The notes under the pieces are model-generated. The model worked only from the letters and a program-made list of their open reading frames with translations. It had not been told where the DNA came from and made no database searches. A DNA stretch of 64,000 nt, from assembly GCA_965222645.1 (NCBI GenBank), contig OZ244968.1, positions 5,208,001 through 5,272,000 on the forward strand, in the 5' to 3' direction. Made by a program: the position numbers and the translations under genes. The DNA comes from JABDMH01 sp965222645 (GTDB taxonomy: Bacteria > Bacteroidota > Bacteroidia > Chitinophagales > Saprospiraceae). Below, one piece after another: positions 36,899 to 46,811 of this stretch (within the stretch, counting starts at the first letter, position 1; each line of letters opens with the position of its first letter).

Positions 36899-38083
36899 TT
36901 ACAAACGCTGGATGATCATCGCCGATGCCCCTCCACCTCCGTTGCAGATCGTAGCGAGCCCAAATTTTCCATTTTTTTTCTCCAGGACGTTGGTCAACGT
37001 CGTCAGAATTCTTGCCCCTGAGGCTCCTAATGGATGGCCGAGTGATACCGCTCCTCCATGCACGTTTACCTTTTCTATCTCCAGGCCAAGAATTTTGCCA
37101 AAGACCAGAGGTACCACAGAAAACGCCTCATTTACCTCGAAATAATCGATGTCTTGCAAAGTCATATCTGCACGTTTTAGTGCCTCGGGAGTAGCCAGGG
37201 TTGGAGCTGTAGTAAAGAGGTTAGGATCGTGTGCGGCATCTGCAAAGGAAACGATTCTTGCGATTGGATTGAGATCGTGGTCCTTGATTGCGGATTCGCT
37301 TGCCAGTATGAGGGCAGATGCACCATCATTGATGGTTGAGGCATTCGCAGCGGTGACTGTTCCATCCTTAGTAAAAGCGGGGCGCAAATTGGGGATCTTA
37401 TCAAAGTTTACTTTATTAAACTCCTCATCTTCGTCCAGGATTACAGGATCACCTTTTCGCTGGGGGACATGTACAGGCACAATTTCGGCCTTAAAAGTGC
37501 CGCTTGAAGTGGTAGCTGCACTGCGTTTATAAGATCGCGTTGCATAAGAGTCTTGCTCTTCCCTGGAGATATTGTAGATGCTCGCCGTCTGATCGGCGAA
37601 ATTTCCCATTGCACACTGATCATAGACGTCTTCCAATCCATCCCTGACCAATCCGTCGACGAATGCTGCATTGCCGTATTTGTATCCAAACCGGGCTTTT
37701 GGCACATAAAAAGGTATTTGAGACATGGACTCCATACCACCGGCTACGATTACATTTTGATGTCCAAGCATGATGCTTTGCGCACCGAGCATGACCGCTT
37801 TCATACCTGACGAACAAACTTTATTAACGGCCGTGCAGGGAACGTGGTTTGGGATACCTGACCGGATTGCTACCTGCCTCGCAGGAGCTTGTCCAAGGTT
37901 GGCTGATACTACATTGCCCATTAAAACTTCATCCACGACCTCAGGATCAAGTTTGCTTTTTTCCAGAGCGCCCATGATGGCAATTCTGCCCAGATCAATG
38001 GCACTGAGGCTCGAGAGGACACCTCCGAAACTTCCAATCGGTGTACGGACGGCAGACACGATATAAACATTAAGAGGGGCCAT
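36899..38083 (-). CDS. Acetyl-CoA C-acyltransferase (thiolase)
   Basis: 394 residues from ATG 38083 (the frame opens at 38155 but MAPLNVYIVSAVRTPIGSFGG is the family start). The nucleophile Cys is in NKVCSSGMKAV, the His in VHGGAVSLGHPLGASGAR, and the second Cys in ATICNGGGGASAM. It condenses or cleaves acyl-CoA in fatty acid or ketone metabolism. A TACATTTG box on the minus strand (38106-38113) may be its -7 element. Confidence 0.95.
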   Translation of the reverse strand: MAPLNVYIVSAVRTPIGSFGGVLSSLSAIDLGRIAIMGALEKSKLDPEVVDEVLMGNVVSANLGQAPARQVAIRSGIPNHVPCTAVNKVCSSGMKAVMLGAQSIMLGHQNVIVAGGMESMSQIPFYVPKARFGYKYGNAAFVDGLVRDGLEDVYDQCAMGNFADQTASIYNISREEQDSYATRSYKRSAATTSSGTFKAEIVPVHVPQRKGDPVILDEDEEFNKVNFDKIPNLRPAFTKDGTVTAANASTINDGASALILASESAIKDHDLNPIARIVSFADAAHDPNLFTTAPTLATPEALKRADMTLQDIDYFEVNEAFSVVPLVFGKILGLEIEKVNVHGGAVSLGHPLGASGARILTTLTNVLEKKNGKFGLATICNGGGGASAMIIQRL

Positions 38084-38157
38084 CGCATTTTGATTAAGTG
38101 ATCTGCAAATGTAAGGGTTAGATGCTTTATTTCTATTTTTAGCCTTGATCCTCATGT

Positions 38158-38859
38158 ATGAAGACTAAGCCGCTATCAGGTAGGACCATTAAATCCTGGT
38201 CTAAGGATGACCAACCAAGGTACAAATTGCGCACCAAGGGAAGGGAAGCATTGTCAGATTCTGAGTTGCTTGCCATACTTGTTGGTTCGGGAACAGCTTC
38301 GACATCTGCACTGGATCTGTGTAAGGAGATCCTAAGCTCTGTTGATGGTGATCTTGATTCCCTTTCACTTCTAAGCATCGAAGATTTGATGAGCTTTAAG
38401 GGTGTTGGAGAAGCGAAAGCCATTACCATAGCTGCTGCGCTGGAATTGGGGCGGAGGAGACAGTTTCAAGGTGGGAGATCTCCTGTAAAAATTATGGATA
38501 GCACTGCGGCTTTTAAAGCCATTGCGCCAATGCTGCAAGATAAAAAACAAGAGGAGTTTTGGATTCTTTTTCTTTCTCATTCCAACCAATTGATCCAGAG
38601 GATGAAGGTCGGCCTGGGAGGAATATCGAGTGTCATAGTGGATACACGCATTATATTTCAAAAGTGTATTCAGTTGTTATCGACAAAGATCATTTTATGT
38701 CACAATCATCCCAGTGGTCAATTGGCCGCAAGTGCTCAGGATGTGGCCCTTACCAAGAAAATAATTGAGGGCGGAAAAATCCTCGATATTCAAATTGTTG
38801 ATCACCTCATTATTTGTCAGGGAGACTATTTTAGTTTTAAGGACGAGGGAATCATTTAA
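38158..38859 (+). CDS. radC: RadC family protein (JAMM metalloprotease-like)
   Basis: 233 residues. The N-terminal helix-hairpin-helix part is in LLSIEDLMSFKGVGEAKAI; the RadC JAMM motif is in ILCHNHPSGQLAASAQDV, with the downstream Asp in DIQIVDHLIICQGD. The exact role is unsettled despite the DNA-repair name. It is divergent from the thiolase with 74 bp between start codons and runs into the ABC transporter gene. Confidence 0.94.
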   Translation: MKTKPLSGRTIKSWSKDDQPRYKLRTKGREALSDSELLAILVGSGTASTSALDLCKEILSSVDGDLDSLSLLSIEDLMSFKGVGEAKAITIAAALELGRRRQFQGGRSPVKIMDSTAAFKAIAPMLQDKKQEEFWILFLSHSNQLIQRMKVGLGGISSVIVDTRIIFQKCIQLLSTKIILCHNHPSGQLAASAQDVALTKKIIEGGKILDIQIVDHLIICQGDYFSFKDEGII

Positions 38860-38866
38860 ATAATTA

Positions 38867-40630
38867 ATGAGTAACGAAAATACGCCGAGTTTTGATCTTG
38901 AGATCCTAGCGAGAATATTGCGATTGGCAAAACCATACCGCAAGGTTTTCATACTGGCGGGTGTGCTTGCAGTAGTGCTTGCTCCCGTTGCTTCTCTGCA
39001 ACCGTATTTGATCAATCTTATGGTAGATCGATATATTGTAAACTTTGACCTGGGTGGACTCCTGCGAATGGCGTTGTATATTTTTGGGCTGCTGGTTTTG
39101 CAAGTGGTTCTACAGTATGGATTTATTTATTCTACAAACTGGTTGGGTCAGTCTGTAATCCGGGATCTCCGTAAGCGAGTATTTGACCACATAATTAGTC
39201 TGAAACTCCGTTTTTTTGATCAAACTCCGATCGGGACACTAACGACGAGAACAATTAATGATATCGAGTCCATAAATACTGTTTTCTCCCAGGGTGTAAT
39301 TACGATAGTCGCTGATATCTTGAGCATAATCGTTATTCTGTTTATAATGCTGAAATCAAGTTGGCAGCTTACGGTTATTTGTCTTGCCACCATGCCTCTT
39401 ATGATTATTGCTACCTATATTTTTAAGGAAAAGGTAAAAGCAGCTTTTCAAAAAGTGCGTACCCAGATATCAAAAATGAATGCATTTATGCAGGAACGGA
39501 TTTCAGGCATGCGGATTGTACAGATATTTACCGCTGAGCAGCGAGAATTGCAAAAATTTAATAAAATAAACAGGGCTTACACCCAGGCAAATCTCGATTC
39601 TATACTTTATTATGCTGTATTTTTTCCGGTGGTCGAGATTATATCTGCAATTTCATTGGGCCTTATGGTCTGGTGGGGAGCCCGGGGAGTAATTGGTGAT
39701 CAGATTTCTTTCGGTGCCTTGGTGGCTTTTCCTATTTATTTGTCCATGTTGTTTAGACCATTGCGTTTTATCGCAGACCGTTTCAATACTTTGCAAATGG
39801 GAATGGTTGCCGCAGACAGGGTTTTTAAAATTTTGGACAATGAATCATATATTCGAAATGATGGAGTATTTGAAAAAAAAGCACTGGATGGTGATATAAA
39901 ATTTGAGCATGTAAGTTTTGCTTACGATGACAAAAATTACGTGTTGCACGATGTAGATTTTCATATTAAACCCGGGGAGACACTTGCTTTGGTCGGAAGT
40001 ACAGGATCGGGAAAATCAACGATCATAAATATTTTAAGTCGTTTTTATGAGGTGCAGAAAGGGTTTGTTAAGATTGATGACAGAGATATTAAGGAGTACG
40101 AATTATTTGATTATCGAAAGAAGATTTCAATCGTACTACAGGATGTTTTTCTCTTTGCCGGTTCAATTTTTGAAAATATTACATTGCGAAATGAATTAAT
40201 GAGCAGGGAGGCTGTGGTAAATGCCTCTAAGATGATCGGTGCACACGATTTTATTCTAAACATGCCTGATGGATACGATTTTAGGGTCAATGAGCGAGGA
40301 AGCAATTTGTCGATGGGCCAAAGACAGATTATATCTTTTGTCCGGGCGTTGGTTTATGATCCGGATATTCTCGTTTTAGACGAGGCAACCTCATCAGTGG
40401 ATAGTGAGACTGAAGCGATAATTCAATTTGCGATTGAAACGCTAATACAGAAAAGGACGTCTATCATTATTGCCCATCGACTCTCAACAATAAAACACGC
40501 CGATCACATCGCGGTTTTGAGTCATGGTAAGCTCATCGAGTTTGGAAGTCATGAAGATCTGGTGGAGAAGCCGGGAGGTCATTATCGAAAGTTGCACGAT
40601 CTGCAGTTTGTTGAAACAGCATCATTCTAA
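38867..40630 (+). CDS. ABC transporter, fused permease and ATPase
   Basis: 587 residues of the exporter (MsbA-like) type. Six hydrophobic segments cover about 1-310; NBD motifs are LVGSTGSGKSTIINILSRF (Walker A), the Q-loop VLQDVFLFAGS, the signature LSMGQRQIISFVRAL and Walker B DILVLDEATSSVD, with the H-loop in IIAHRLSTIKHADHI. It likely exports a lipid or drug-like substrate as a homodimer. It begins 7 bp after the radC stop and may be cotranscribed with it. Confidence 0.95.
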   Translation: MSNENTPSFDLEILARILRLAKPYRKVFILAGVLAVVLAPVASLQPYLINLMVDRYIVNFDLGGLLRMALYIFGLLVLQVVLQYGFIYSTNWLGQSVIRDLRKRVFDHIISLKLRFFDQTPIGTLTTRTINDIESINTVFSQGVITIVADILSIIVILFIMLKSSWQLTVICLATMPLMIIATYIFKEKVKAAFQKVRTQISKMNAFMQERISGMRIVQIFTAEQRELQKFNKINRAYTQANLDSILYYAVFFPVVEIISAISLGLMVWWGARGVIGDQISFGALVAFPIYLSMLFRPLRFIADRFNTLQMGMVAADRVFKILDNESYIRNDGVFEKKALDGDIKFEHVSFAYDDKNYVLHDVDFHIKPGETLALVGSTGSGKSTIINILSRFYEVQKGFVKIDDRDIKEYELFDYRKKISIVLQDVFLFAGSIFENITLRNELMSREAVVNASKMIGAHDFILNMPDGYDFRVNERGSNLSMGQRQIISFVRALVYDPDILVLDEATSSVDSETEAIIQFAIETLIQKRTSIIIAHRLSTIKHADHIAVLSHGKLIEFGSHEDLVEKPGGHYRKLHDLQFVETASF

Positions 40631-40711
40631 TTAACCGTCGCTCAACTAAATTTTTTACGAACAACGCACTTATTTTTTACGTTAGAAACAATGACTAATT
40701 TCTTATAACTG

Positions 40712-41173
40712 ATGGGTACAAGATCAAAGGGTTATAGCGGCACAAATGCCATTATTGGAATTGTTTTCCTTGTCCTGGCAATGATGGCGGTTTTCTGGCT
40801 CGCCAAGAGTATTTTTTCAATTCTGGCCTGGGCAGCGCCATTGCTATTGATTGCCACACTGATTATTGACTACCGGGTGATCATTAATTACGGGAAATGG
40901 CTAATGAACTTACTCAAGAGTAATCTGGTATCAGGTATACTTTTTTCGCTTTTGACTATCGTGGGGTTTCCGGTTGTATCAGTGCTTTTACTGGGAAGAG
41001 CACTTTTAAATAAAAAAGTGAAATCTCTCCAGCAGGAATTTCAGCAGAAAGAACAGGCAGAGTTTACCGATTATGAAATCGTCGAAGAGGAAATCATAAC
41101 CCCACTCGAACTTCCGGAGCTTGAAAGACGGAAAAGTGTCAAGACTGATGATTACGAGGAGTTGTTTGATTAG
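40712..41173 (+). CDS. Small membrane protein of unknown function
   Basis: 153 residues with two to three hydrophobic segments (AIIGIVFLVLAMMAVFWLAK at about 13-32, then WAAPLLLIATLIIDY at about 40-54, and LVSGILFSLLTIVGFPVVSV at about 71-90), followed by a charged coiled-coil-like C-terminus (KKVKSLQQEFQQKEQAEF) and an acidic end. It has no recognised domain. It sits between an ABC exporter and a glycosyltransferase, so an envelope role is a guess. Confidence 0.7.
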   Translation: MGTRSKGYSGTNAIIGIVFLVLAMMAVFWLAKSIFSILAWAAPLLLIATLIIDYRVIINYGKWLMNLLKSNLVSGILFSLLTIVGFPVVSVLLLGRALLNKKVKSLQQEFQQKEQAEFTDYEIVEEEIITPLELPELERRKSVKTDDYEELFD

Positions 41174-41227
41174 ATTCTCTTATTTGAGAAATTCGGACCT
41201 GGTCCAGGTGTTAAACTTTGGGTCATT

Positions 41228-42364
41228 TTGCTGATCGTCTATGGCGTAACCGTACTTTTGGTAGCATCATTGTACGGTTATGCCCAATTCTATTTATTTC
41301 GGACTTGGAAATCACTTGCTGTTTGCGAGGTCGAAGATGCTGAATTGGGACCTTTTGTATCTGTGTTGATAGCTTGCAGGAATGAAGAAAATCTCATTGG
41401 TCCATGTCTTGATTCGGTATTGGATCAGGACTATCCGGTTGCCTTTGAAATCATTGTATTAGACAATCATTCCTCTGATGGTACACTCCGGGTTCTCGAG
41501 GCTTATCGAGACAATCCCCGGATCCGGGTGATAGATTTATCAACCATTAGGGACCAGGAAGAAACGTTCAAAAAGGAAGCACTCGAGTACGGTATCTCGA
41601 TAGCCCAGGGAGATTTTATCCTGACTACCGATGCAGACTGTGAGGTGCCGGGCAATTGGATTCGGAGTCATATTGCGCAGCTGTCACATGGTTTTCTCTA
41701 CACTACCGGGCCTGTGTTTTATTCTGAACCCACGACGATATTGGAAAAATATCAACAGTTGGAGCTGGCAGGTCTTATGGTCGCGACAGGTGCTGGAATT
41801 ATTTCAGGTGTTCTCGTATTATCTAATGGAGCCAATCAAGCTTTCCGTAAGAACATTTTTAGCGAGCTTGGAAAATACGAAGGAAATGACAATTTCTCCT
41901 CAGGCGATGATGTGATGTTGGCCCAAAAAATTTACAAGGCGTTGCCAGAAAAGATCACATTTATTAAAAATTCCCGCATTAGGGTCAATACCGCTGCGGA
42001 AGAAAGTTTTTTAAAGCTATTGAGACAACGGATACGCTGGGCATCAAAAACCAGGGGATATCTGCACAAACCCACGAAATGGATAGGCATCCTGGTATTT
42101 ATTAATTCATTCGTTTTATTGGTAAATCTACTTCTGACAGTGGCTTTTGGGAGCCCATTTTTTCTACTTTTTCTGATCCATTTTGGGATCAAGATCAGTT
42201 CTGACCAGCTCCTGCTATCAGAGGGAGAATCTTTTTTCGATTTTCGTACTGATTGGGCGACCAAAATCTTCAGTCATCTTTTTAATCCAGTCGTACAAGT
42301 GATTGTAGGTATCCTGTCAATGACGATGAAAGACTACTACTGGAAGGGGAGAAGAACGAGCTGA
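41228..42364 (+). CDS. Family 2 glycosyltransferase, membrane-bound
   Basis: 378 residues. VSVLIACRNEENLIGPCLDSVL opens the GT-A fold, seen as SVLIACRNEENL, then LDNHSSDGT and LTTDADCEVPGNWI with the metal-binding DxD-like Asp-Ala-Asp; the acceptor-site motif QRIRWASKTRGY is QxxRW. One N-terminal and two C-terminal membrane segments are present. No ATG is available; the start is TTG 41228 or the adjacent ATT. The product sugar is unknown. Confidence 0.88.
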   Translation: MLIVYGVTVLLVASLYGYAQFYLFRTWKSLAVCEVEDAELGPFVSVLIACRNEENLIGPCLDSVLDQDYPVAFEIIVLDNHSSDGTLRVLEAYRDNPRIRVIDLSTIRDQEETFKKEALEYGISIAQGDFILTTDADCEVPGNWIRSHIAQLSHGFLYTTGPVFYSEPTTILEKYQQLELAGLMVATGAGIISGVLVLSNGANQAFRKNIFSELGKYEGNDNFSSGDDVMLAQKIYKALPEKITFIKNSRIRVNTAAEESFLKLLRQRIRWASKTRGYLHKPTKWIGILVFINSFVLLVNLLLTVAFGSPFFLLFLIHFGIKISSDQLLLSEGESFFDFRTDWATKIFSHLFNPVVQVIVGILSMTMKDYYWKGRRTS

Positions 42365-42458
42365 CACCATCAGATCTAACTGAAGGAACTTAACTATGCT
42401 GACCAGGAAATTTGGCCTACCACCTTTTGTCCCATCCACCCTGATTACCTTTCATCGA

Positions 42459-44411
42459 TCAGACGTCCACCTTGGCATATTTGGCATTGCGCTCAATAAA
42501 CTCTCGTCTTGGGGGTACTTCTTCTCCCATCAGCATGCTAAAGACTCGATCGGCCTCCAGGGCGTCGTCTATGGTTACTTTCCTGAGGATTCTATTATCG
42601 GGATCCATTGTAGTATCCCATAGCTGCTCGGCATTCATTTCTCCAAGACCTTTATATCGCTGCGTCTTGACCGAATTGTCATTGGGATTTCCATTTGTGT
42701 AAATCTCTATTGCTTCTCTTCGTTCCTCATCACTCCAGCAGTACCTGCTCTTTTTTCCTTTTTTCACTTGATAAAGGGGTGGAGCAGCGATGTAGATATA
42801 ACCTTGCTCGACCAGGGTGCGCATATACCGGAAGAAAAATGTAAGAATTAAGGTTGTAATATGGCTACCATCCACATCGGCATCTGTCATGATGACTATC
42901 TTGTGATAGCGTAATTTTTCAATATTGAGTACGCGCTCACCCTCATCATCCTCCTGAATACTTACACCTAGAGCGGTAAACATATTTTTGATTTCTTCAT
43001 TGTCGTAGATCTTATGCTCCAGCGCTTTTTCGACGTTTAGGATTTTTCCGCGAAGTGGTAAAATAGCCTGGAAGTTTCGGTCACGGCCCTGTTTTGCTGT
43101 TCCTCCGGCAGAGTCTCCCTCTACGAGAAAGATTTCTGATTCGACCGGATCTTTCGAAGTGCAGTCAGAGAGCTTTCCGGGTAGTCCTCCACCTGCAAGC
43201 ACATTTTTTCGCTGCACTGATTCCCTTGCTTTCCGGGCGGCCTCTCTGGCAGTGGCAGCCAGGACTACCTTGTTGACTATTGTCTTCGCCTTCTTTGGAT
43301 TTTCCTCCAGATAATGTTTGAGTGCATCACCAACACATTGTGACACAATGGCCGTCACCTCAGAGTTGCCGAGCTCACCTTTGGTCTGACCTTTAAATTG
43401 TGGTTCAGGCACCTTGACAGAAACGACAGAGGTAAGACCCTCGCGAAAGTCTTCTCCAGAAACATTGAATTTCAACTTCGAAAAGAAGCCATTTTCATTT
43501 CCGTACTTGCTAAACTCCCTGGTGATTGCCCTTTTAAAACCGCTGACATGGGTACCGCCTTCTTTGGTGGTAATATTATTGACAAATGAGTAAATATTTT
43601 CGGAATAACTTGTATTGTATTGCAGGGCTACGCTCACTTCCACGTTGTCTTTCTTCGCCTCCACAACAATCGGTTCGTCGATAATAGGAGTACGACTTGC
43701 ATCCAAATATTTGACAAATTCGATAAGCCCACCTTCGGAATAATAAGAATCGGACCTGAAACTGCCATCCTCTTCTTTTTCTCGCTCATCTACCAGGGTC
43801 AAAGTGAGTCCTCTATTGAGAAAGGAAAGCTCCTTCAACCTCTGAGAAAGTGTATCGTACTTGAAATCAGTTGTTTCAAAAATCCCTGAATCGGGTGTAA
43901 AAGTGATGTGAGTACCGGTATCATCGGCTATACCAACGGATTTGACATCAGCCATTGGTTTACCTAGTTGATACTCTTGTACGTACACCTGACCGTCTCG
44001 ATGCACTTCAGCTTTTAAATGCTCGGACAAGGCATTTACACAGGATACGCCTACACCATGAAGACCACCAGAGACTTTGTAGGTATCCTTATCAAACTTT
44101 CCTCCAGCGTGTAAAACGGTCATAACAACTTCCAGTGCAGACTTCTGCAATTTCTCATGTGTTTCCACCGGTATTCCCCGACCGTTATCCTTGACAGTCA
44201 TTGAGTTGTTGGTATGTACAATCACATCGATGCGATTGCAGTACCCGGCGAGATGCTCATCGATCGAATTGTCTACCACTTCCCAAACCAAATGATGTAG
44301 CCCCTTTCCATCGGTACTCCCGATATACATGCCTGGCCTCTTACGGACGGCCTCAAGACCCTCCAGAGCCTGAATGTTCTGGGCACTATAATCATTCTTT
44401 TTTGATGTCAT
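42459..44411 (-). CDS. gyrB: DNA gyrase subunit B
   Basis: 650 residues from ATG 44411 (the frame opens at 44480, but MTSKKNDYSAQNIQALEGLE is the family start). The GHKL ATPase is seen in VRKRPGMYIGSTDGKGLHHL, DNGRGIPVETH and GGLHGVGVSCVNALSE. The TOPRIM part is in IFLVEGDSAGGTAKQGRDR and VIMTDADVDGSHI, and it ends with the RRRFIERNAKYAKVDV-like tail (seen as FIERNAKYAKVDV). It supercoils DNA with GyrA. A promoter candidate lies at 44446-44481. Confidence 0.97.
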   Translation of the reverse strand: MTSKKNDYSAQNIQALEGLEAVRKRPGMYIGSTDGKGLHHLVWEVVDNSIDEHLAGYCNRIDVIVHTNNSMTVKDNGRGIPVETHEKLQKSALEVVMTVLHAGGKFDKDTYKVSGGLHGVGVSCVNALSEHLKAEVHRDGQVYVQEYQLGKPMADVKSVGIADDTGTHITFTPDSGIFETTDFKYDTLSQRLKELSFLNRGLTLTLVDEREKEEDGSFRSDSYYSEGGLIEFVKYLDASRTPIIDEPIVVEAKKDNVEVSVALQYNTSYSENIYSFVNNITTKEGGTHVSGFKRAITREFSKYGNENGFFSKLKFNVSGEDFREGLTSVVSVKVPEPQFKGQTKGELGNSEVTAIVSQCVGDALKHYLEENPKKAKTIVNKVVLAATAREAARKARESVQRKNVLAGGGLPGKLSDCTSKDPVESEIFLVEGDSAGGTAKQGRDRNFQAILPLRGKILNVEKALEHKIYDNEEIKNMFTALGVSIQEDDEGERVLNIEKLRYHKIVIMTDADVDGSHITTLILTFFFRYMRTLVEQGYIYIAAPPLYQVKKGKKSRYCWSDEERREAIEIYTNGNPNDNSVKTQRYKGLGEMNAEQLWDTTMDPDNRILRKVTIDDALEADRVFSMLMGEEVPPRREFIERNAKYAKVDV

Positions 44412-44445
44412 TAGATCTGTTTTATGTGATAAACCTGTGAGTAAC

Positions 44446-44481
44446 CAAAGATACGAATTTTGAGGCTCGAAAACGAGCAAA
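44446..44481 (-). promoter_or_regulatory. Candidate gyrB promoter
   Basis: On the minus strand TATCTTTG (44446-44453) is an exact -7 match. TTTG at 44478-44481 lies 24 nt upstream, slightly beyond the usual spacing. It supports the gyrB start at 44411. Confidence 0.5.
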
Positions 44482-44590
44482 AAGTGTTGTTAAATCGTTA
44501 AGATTGAGTAATTTTTATAGGATAATTTTTTCTATAATAAGTGCTGACTACATCGCATTTTTAAGTGTTCGGTGACTAATAATACACGTA

Positions 44591-45007
44591 TTGGAGACAA
44601 TTGTTGTGAAATCTTTGGATGAGCTGGATAAAACGGCCTCATTGTTGTGCAAACTTTTGTCATCAAGGCATGTAGTGACATTGTCAGGCGACCTTGGATC
44701 TGGAAAAACAACCCTGGTGCAAGCCATCTGCAAGCATTTACAGGTAGTTGATGAGGTGATCAGCCCCACATTTTCGCTGATCAATACCTACCTGACCAGA
44801 GATTCAGGAATGATCCATCATATCGATTTATACAGGTTGAGGTCGCTTGAGGAAGCACTCGAAATTGGAATACAGGAATACCTGGAAAGCGGAGATATTA
44901 TCTTTATCGAATGGCCGGACCTGATTTTGGACATCTTACCTGAAGATTATCTGCAGATTGAGATGATTCATATGCCTGATCAACAGCGGAAAATCGTAAT
45001 TTTATAG
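44591..45007 (+). CDS. tsaE: tRNA threonylcarbamoyladenosine biosynthesis ATPase TsaE
   Basis: 138 residues. The P-loop is LSGDLGSGKTTLVQAIC, followed by VISPTFSLINTYL and the HIDLYRL segment, with EWPDLILDILP near the end. It helps TsaB/TsaD form t6A37 on tRNA. The start is TTG 44591, or GTG 44606. It lies 16 bp before the alanine dehydrogenase gene. Confidence 0.95.
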   Translation: METIVVKSLDELDKTASLLCKLLSSRHVVTLSGDLGSGKTTLVQAICKHLQVVDEVISPTFSLINTYLTRDSGMIHHIDLYRLRSLEEALEIGIQEYLESGDIIFIEWPDLILDILPEDYLQIEMIHMPDQQRKIVIL

Positions 45008-45023
45008 GAACTGGAGTTTTAGC

Positions 45024-46250
45024 ATGACTGATCCCCACAAGTACGGTAAGCCTGGCATTTGGTCTAGTTCCCACTATGACACCAAAGAAGAGGTGCTTGA
45101 TATCTCAACCAGTAAGAACAAACTTTATGTCGGGATTCCCGTCGAGACCACACTTCAGGAAAACCGGGTGGCTCTGGTGCCATCCGCTGTGGCGACACTC
45201 GTGGCTCACGGACATCGTGTTGTGGTAGAAGCGGGTGCGGGGCTGAAAAGCAATTTCTCAGATAATGAATACAGTGAGGTCGGAGCGGAAATAGCGTACG
45301 ACCGACGTGAGGTTTTTAAGGCGACTTGCCTGGTAAAGGTGGCTCCACCCACTCTAGAAGAAATTGATCATTTACACACTGATCAGCTGCTTATATCTCC
45401 CCTTCATTTGCCTTTCCTGACTGAGGAATACCTCGCAAAGCTGAAGCAAAAGCGCGTGATTGCTATAGCGATGGAGTATCTCCAGGACAGTGACGGCTCT
45501 TTCCCCATAGTGAGGATTATGAGCGAAATTGCCGGTTTAAGTGCCATCCTTACGGCAGCTGAGCTTTTGTCAAACCCCAGCAGTGGGAAAGGACAGCTTC
45601 TGGGAGGGATAAGCGGAGTGCCCCCGGCTCAAGTGGTGATCCTTGGAGCTGGTGTAGTTGCTCAATCGGCCACGACTGCGGTATTGGGCCTCGGAGCTGA
45701 GGTCAAAATTTTTGATAACAATATCTACAAGTTGATGCGTCTCCAAAGCCAGGTGGGGAGAAAGCTCTATACATCCGTGCTCAATCCGGTCTACCTCGAG
45801 CGGGAGCTTGTAAAGGCAGATGTGGCTATTGGAGCTATTCATTCTCAGCTCGGCAGGACTCCCATGGTTGTTTCTGAAGATCTTGTCAGGAAAATGAAGG
45901 AGGGATCTGTGATCGTGGATGTGAGTATCGACCAGGGTGGATGCTTCGAAACCAGCCGGGTCACTTCTCACGAGCGACCAACATTTATCAAACACGGGGT
46001 GATCCACTATTGCGTGCCCAATCTTTCCAGCAAGGTCTCGCGTACTGCATCTGTCGCAGTGGGAAATATTCTAACGCCGATACTTCTTCAGGCTGGAAAT
46101 ACCGCGAGCTTTGAAAAACTGTTTTTTGATCATCAGGGTCTCAGACATGGCATTTATACCTTCAAGGGGTGCCTCACCAACGAGTATCTTTCCCAAAAGT
46201 TTAATATGAAGTACACGGATCTGAACCTACTCCTTACAGCAAATCTGTAA
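45024..46250 (+). CDS. ald: Alanine dehydrogenase
   Basis: 408 residues of the alanine dehydrogenase/PntA family. The N-terminal domain has YVGIPVETTLQENRVALVP and the catalytic-domain segment ISPLHLPFL. The NAD fold is VVILGAGVVAQSATTAVLGLG. The later SVIVDVSIDQGGCFETSR segment is characteristic (cut: VIVDVSIDQGGCFE). The N-terminus carries about 30 residues beyond the usual start. It interconverts alanine with pyruvate and ammonia. Confidence 0.9.
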   Translation: MTDPHKYGKPGIWSSSHYDTKEEVLDISTSKNKLYVGIPVETTLQENRVALVPSAVATLVAHGHRVVVEAGAGLKSNFSDNEYSEVGAEIAYDRREVFKATCLVKVAPPTLEEIDHLHTDQLLISPLHLPFLTEEYLAKLKQKRVIAIAMEYLQDSDGSFPIVRIMSEIAGLSAILTAAELLSNPSSGKGQLLGGISGVPPAQVVILGAGVVAQSATTAVLGLGAEVKIFDNNIYKLMRLQSQVGRKLYTSVLNPVYLERELVKADVAIGAIHSQLGRTPMVVSEDLVRKMKEGSVIVDVSIDQGGCFETSRVTSHERPTFIKHGVIHYCVPNLSSKVSRTASVAVGNILTPILLQAGNTASFEKLFFDHQGLRHGIYTFKGCLTNEYLSQKFNMKYTDLNLLLTANL

Positions 46251-46303
46251 GTCCCTTCTTCATTGTATCAGTTTGGTACGGGAATCACATTAGAAGACGA
46301 ATC

Positions 46304-46738
46304 ATGACTGGAGAAAAAGATATGCAAAAACTGATCGCGGGAATGAACCCCAAATTAAATGAAGGTGAGTATGTGTTTTGCCATATAGATGACTTTGGGA
46401 AAATCGAGAGAAAACATACCCTTTGTGAATTCAAGGAGCAAGAGGGTATAACAGTCATTGTAGAACGCCTGAAAGCAGACGAGCTGGGTCTGGAATACGA
46501 TTTTGCCGCATCATGGATTACTTTAATGGTTCATTCTTCTCTTAATGCTGTTGGCCTTATAGCAATTTTTTCCGCTGAATTAGCAAAGAATAATATTGCG
46601 TGCAATGTCGTGTCCTGCTTTCACCACGATCACATTTTTGTAAGTACAACAGATTCCCACCGGGCACTAAGGATATTAAGCGATTTGTCTGAAAGGCAAT
46701 TGTTAGATGAAGATCTTGCTTCACCGCAAGTGAGCTAA
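46304..46738 (+). CDS. ACT domain-containing protein
   Basis: 144 residues. KLIAGMNPKLNEGEYVF opens the protein; the ACT-like second half is ITLMVHSSLNAVGLIAIFS and NIACNVVSCFHHDHIFV. It is probably a small ligand-binding protein of the COG3602 type. The amino acid it would bind is not visible. It lies just downstream of the alanine dehydrogenase gene on the same strand. Confidence 0.85.
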   Translation: MTGEKDMQKLIAGMNPKLNEGEYVFCHIDDFGKIERKHTLCEFKEQEGITVIVERLKADELGLEYDFAASWITLMVHSSLNAVGLIAIFSAELAKNNIACNVVSCFHHDHIFVSTTDSHRALRILSDLSERQLLDEDLASPQVS

Positions 46739-46811
46739 TCTCCAGGGTTCCAGATATTTAGCTCGGAATCATTATACGCGAAATTTGAGATCTAAAAAAA
46801 AGAATATACTG

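Noticed and set aside
45570..46007. 145-aa minus-strand ORF
   Set aside because: Antisense to alanine dehydrogenase; no recognisable content.
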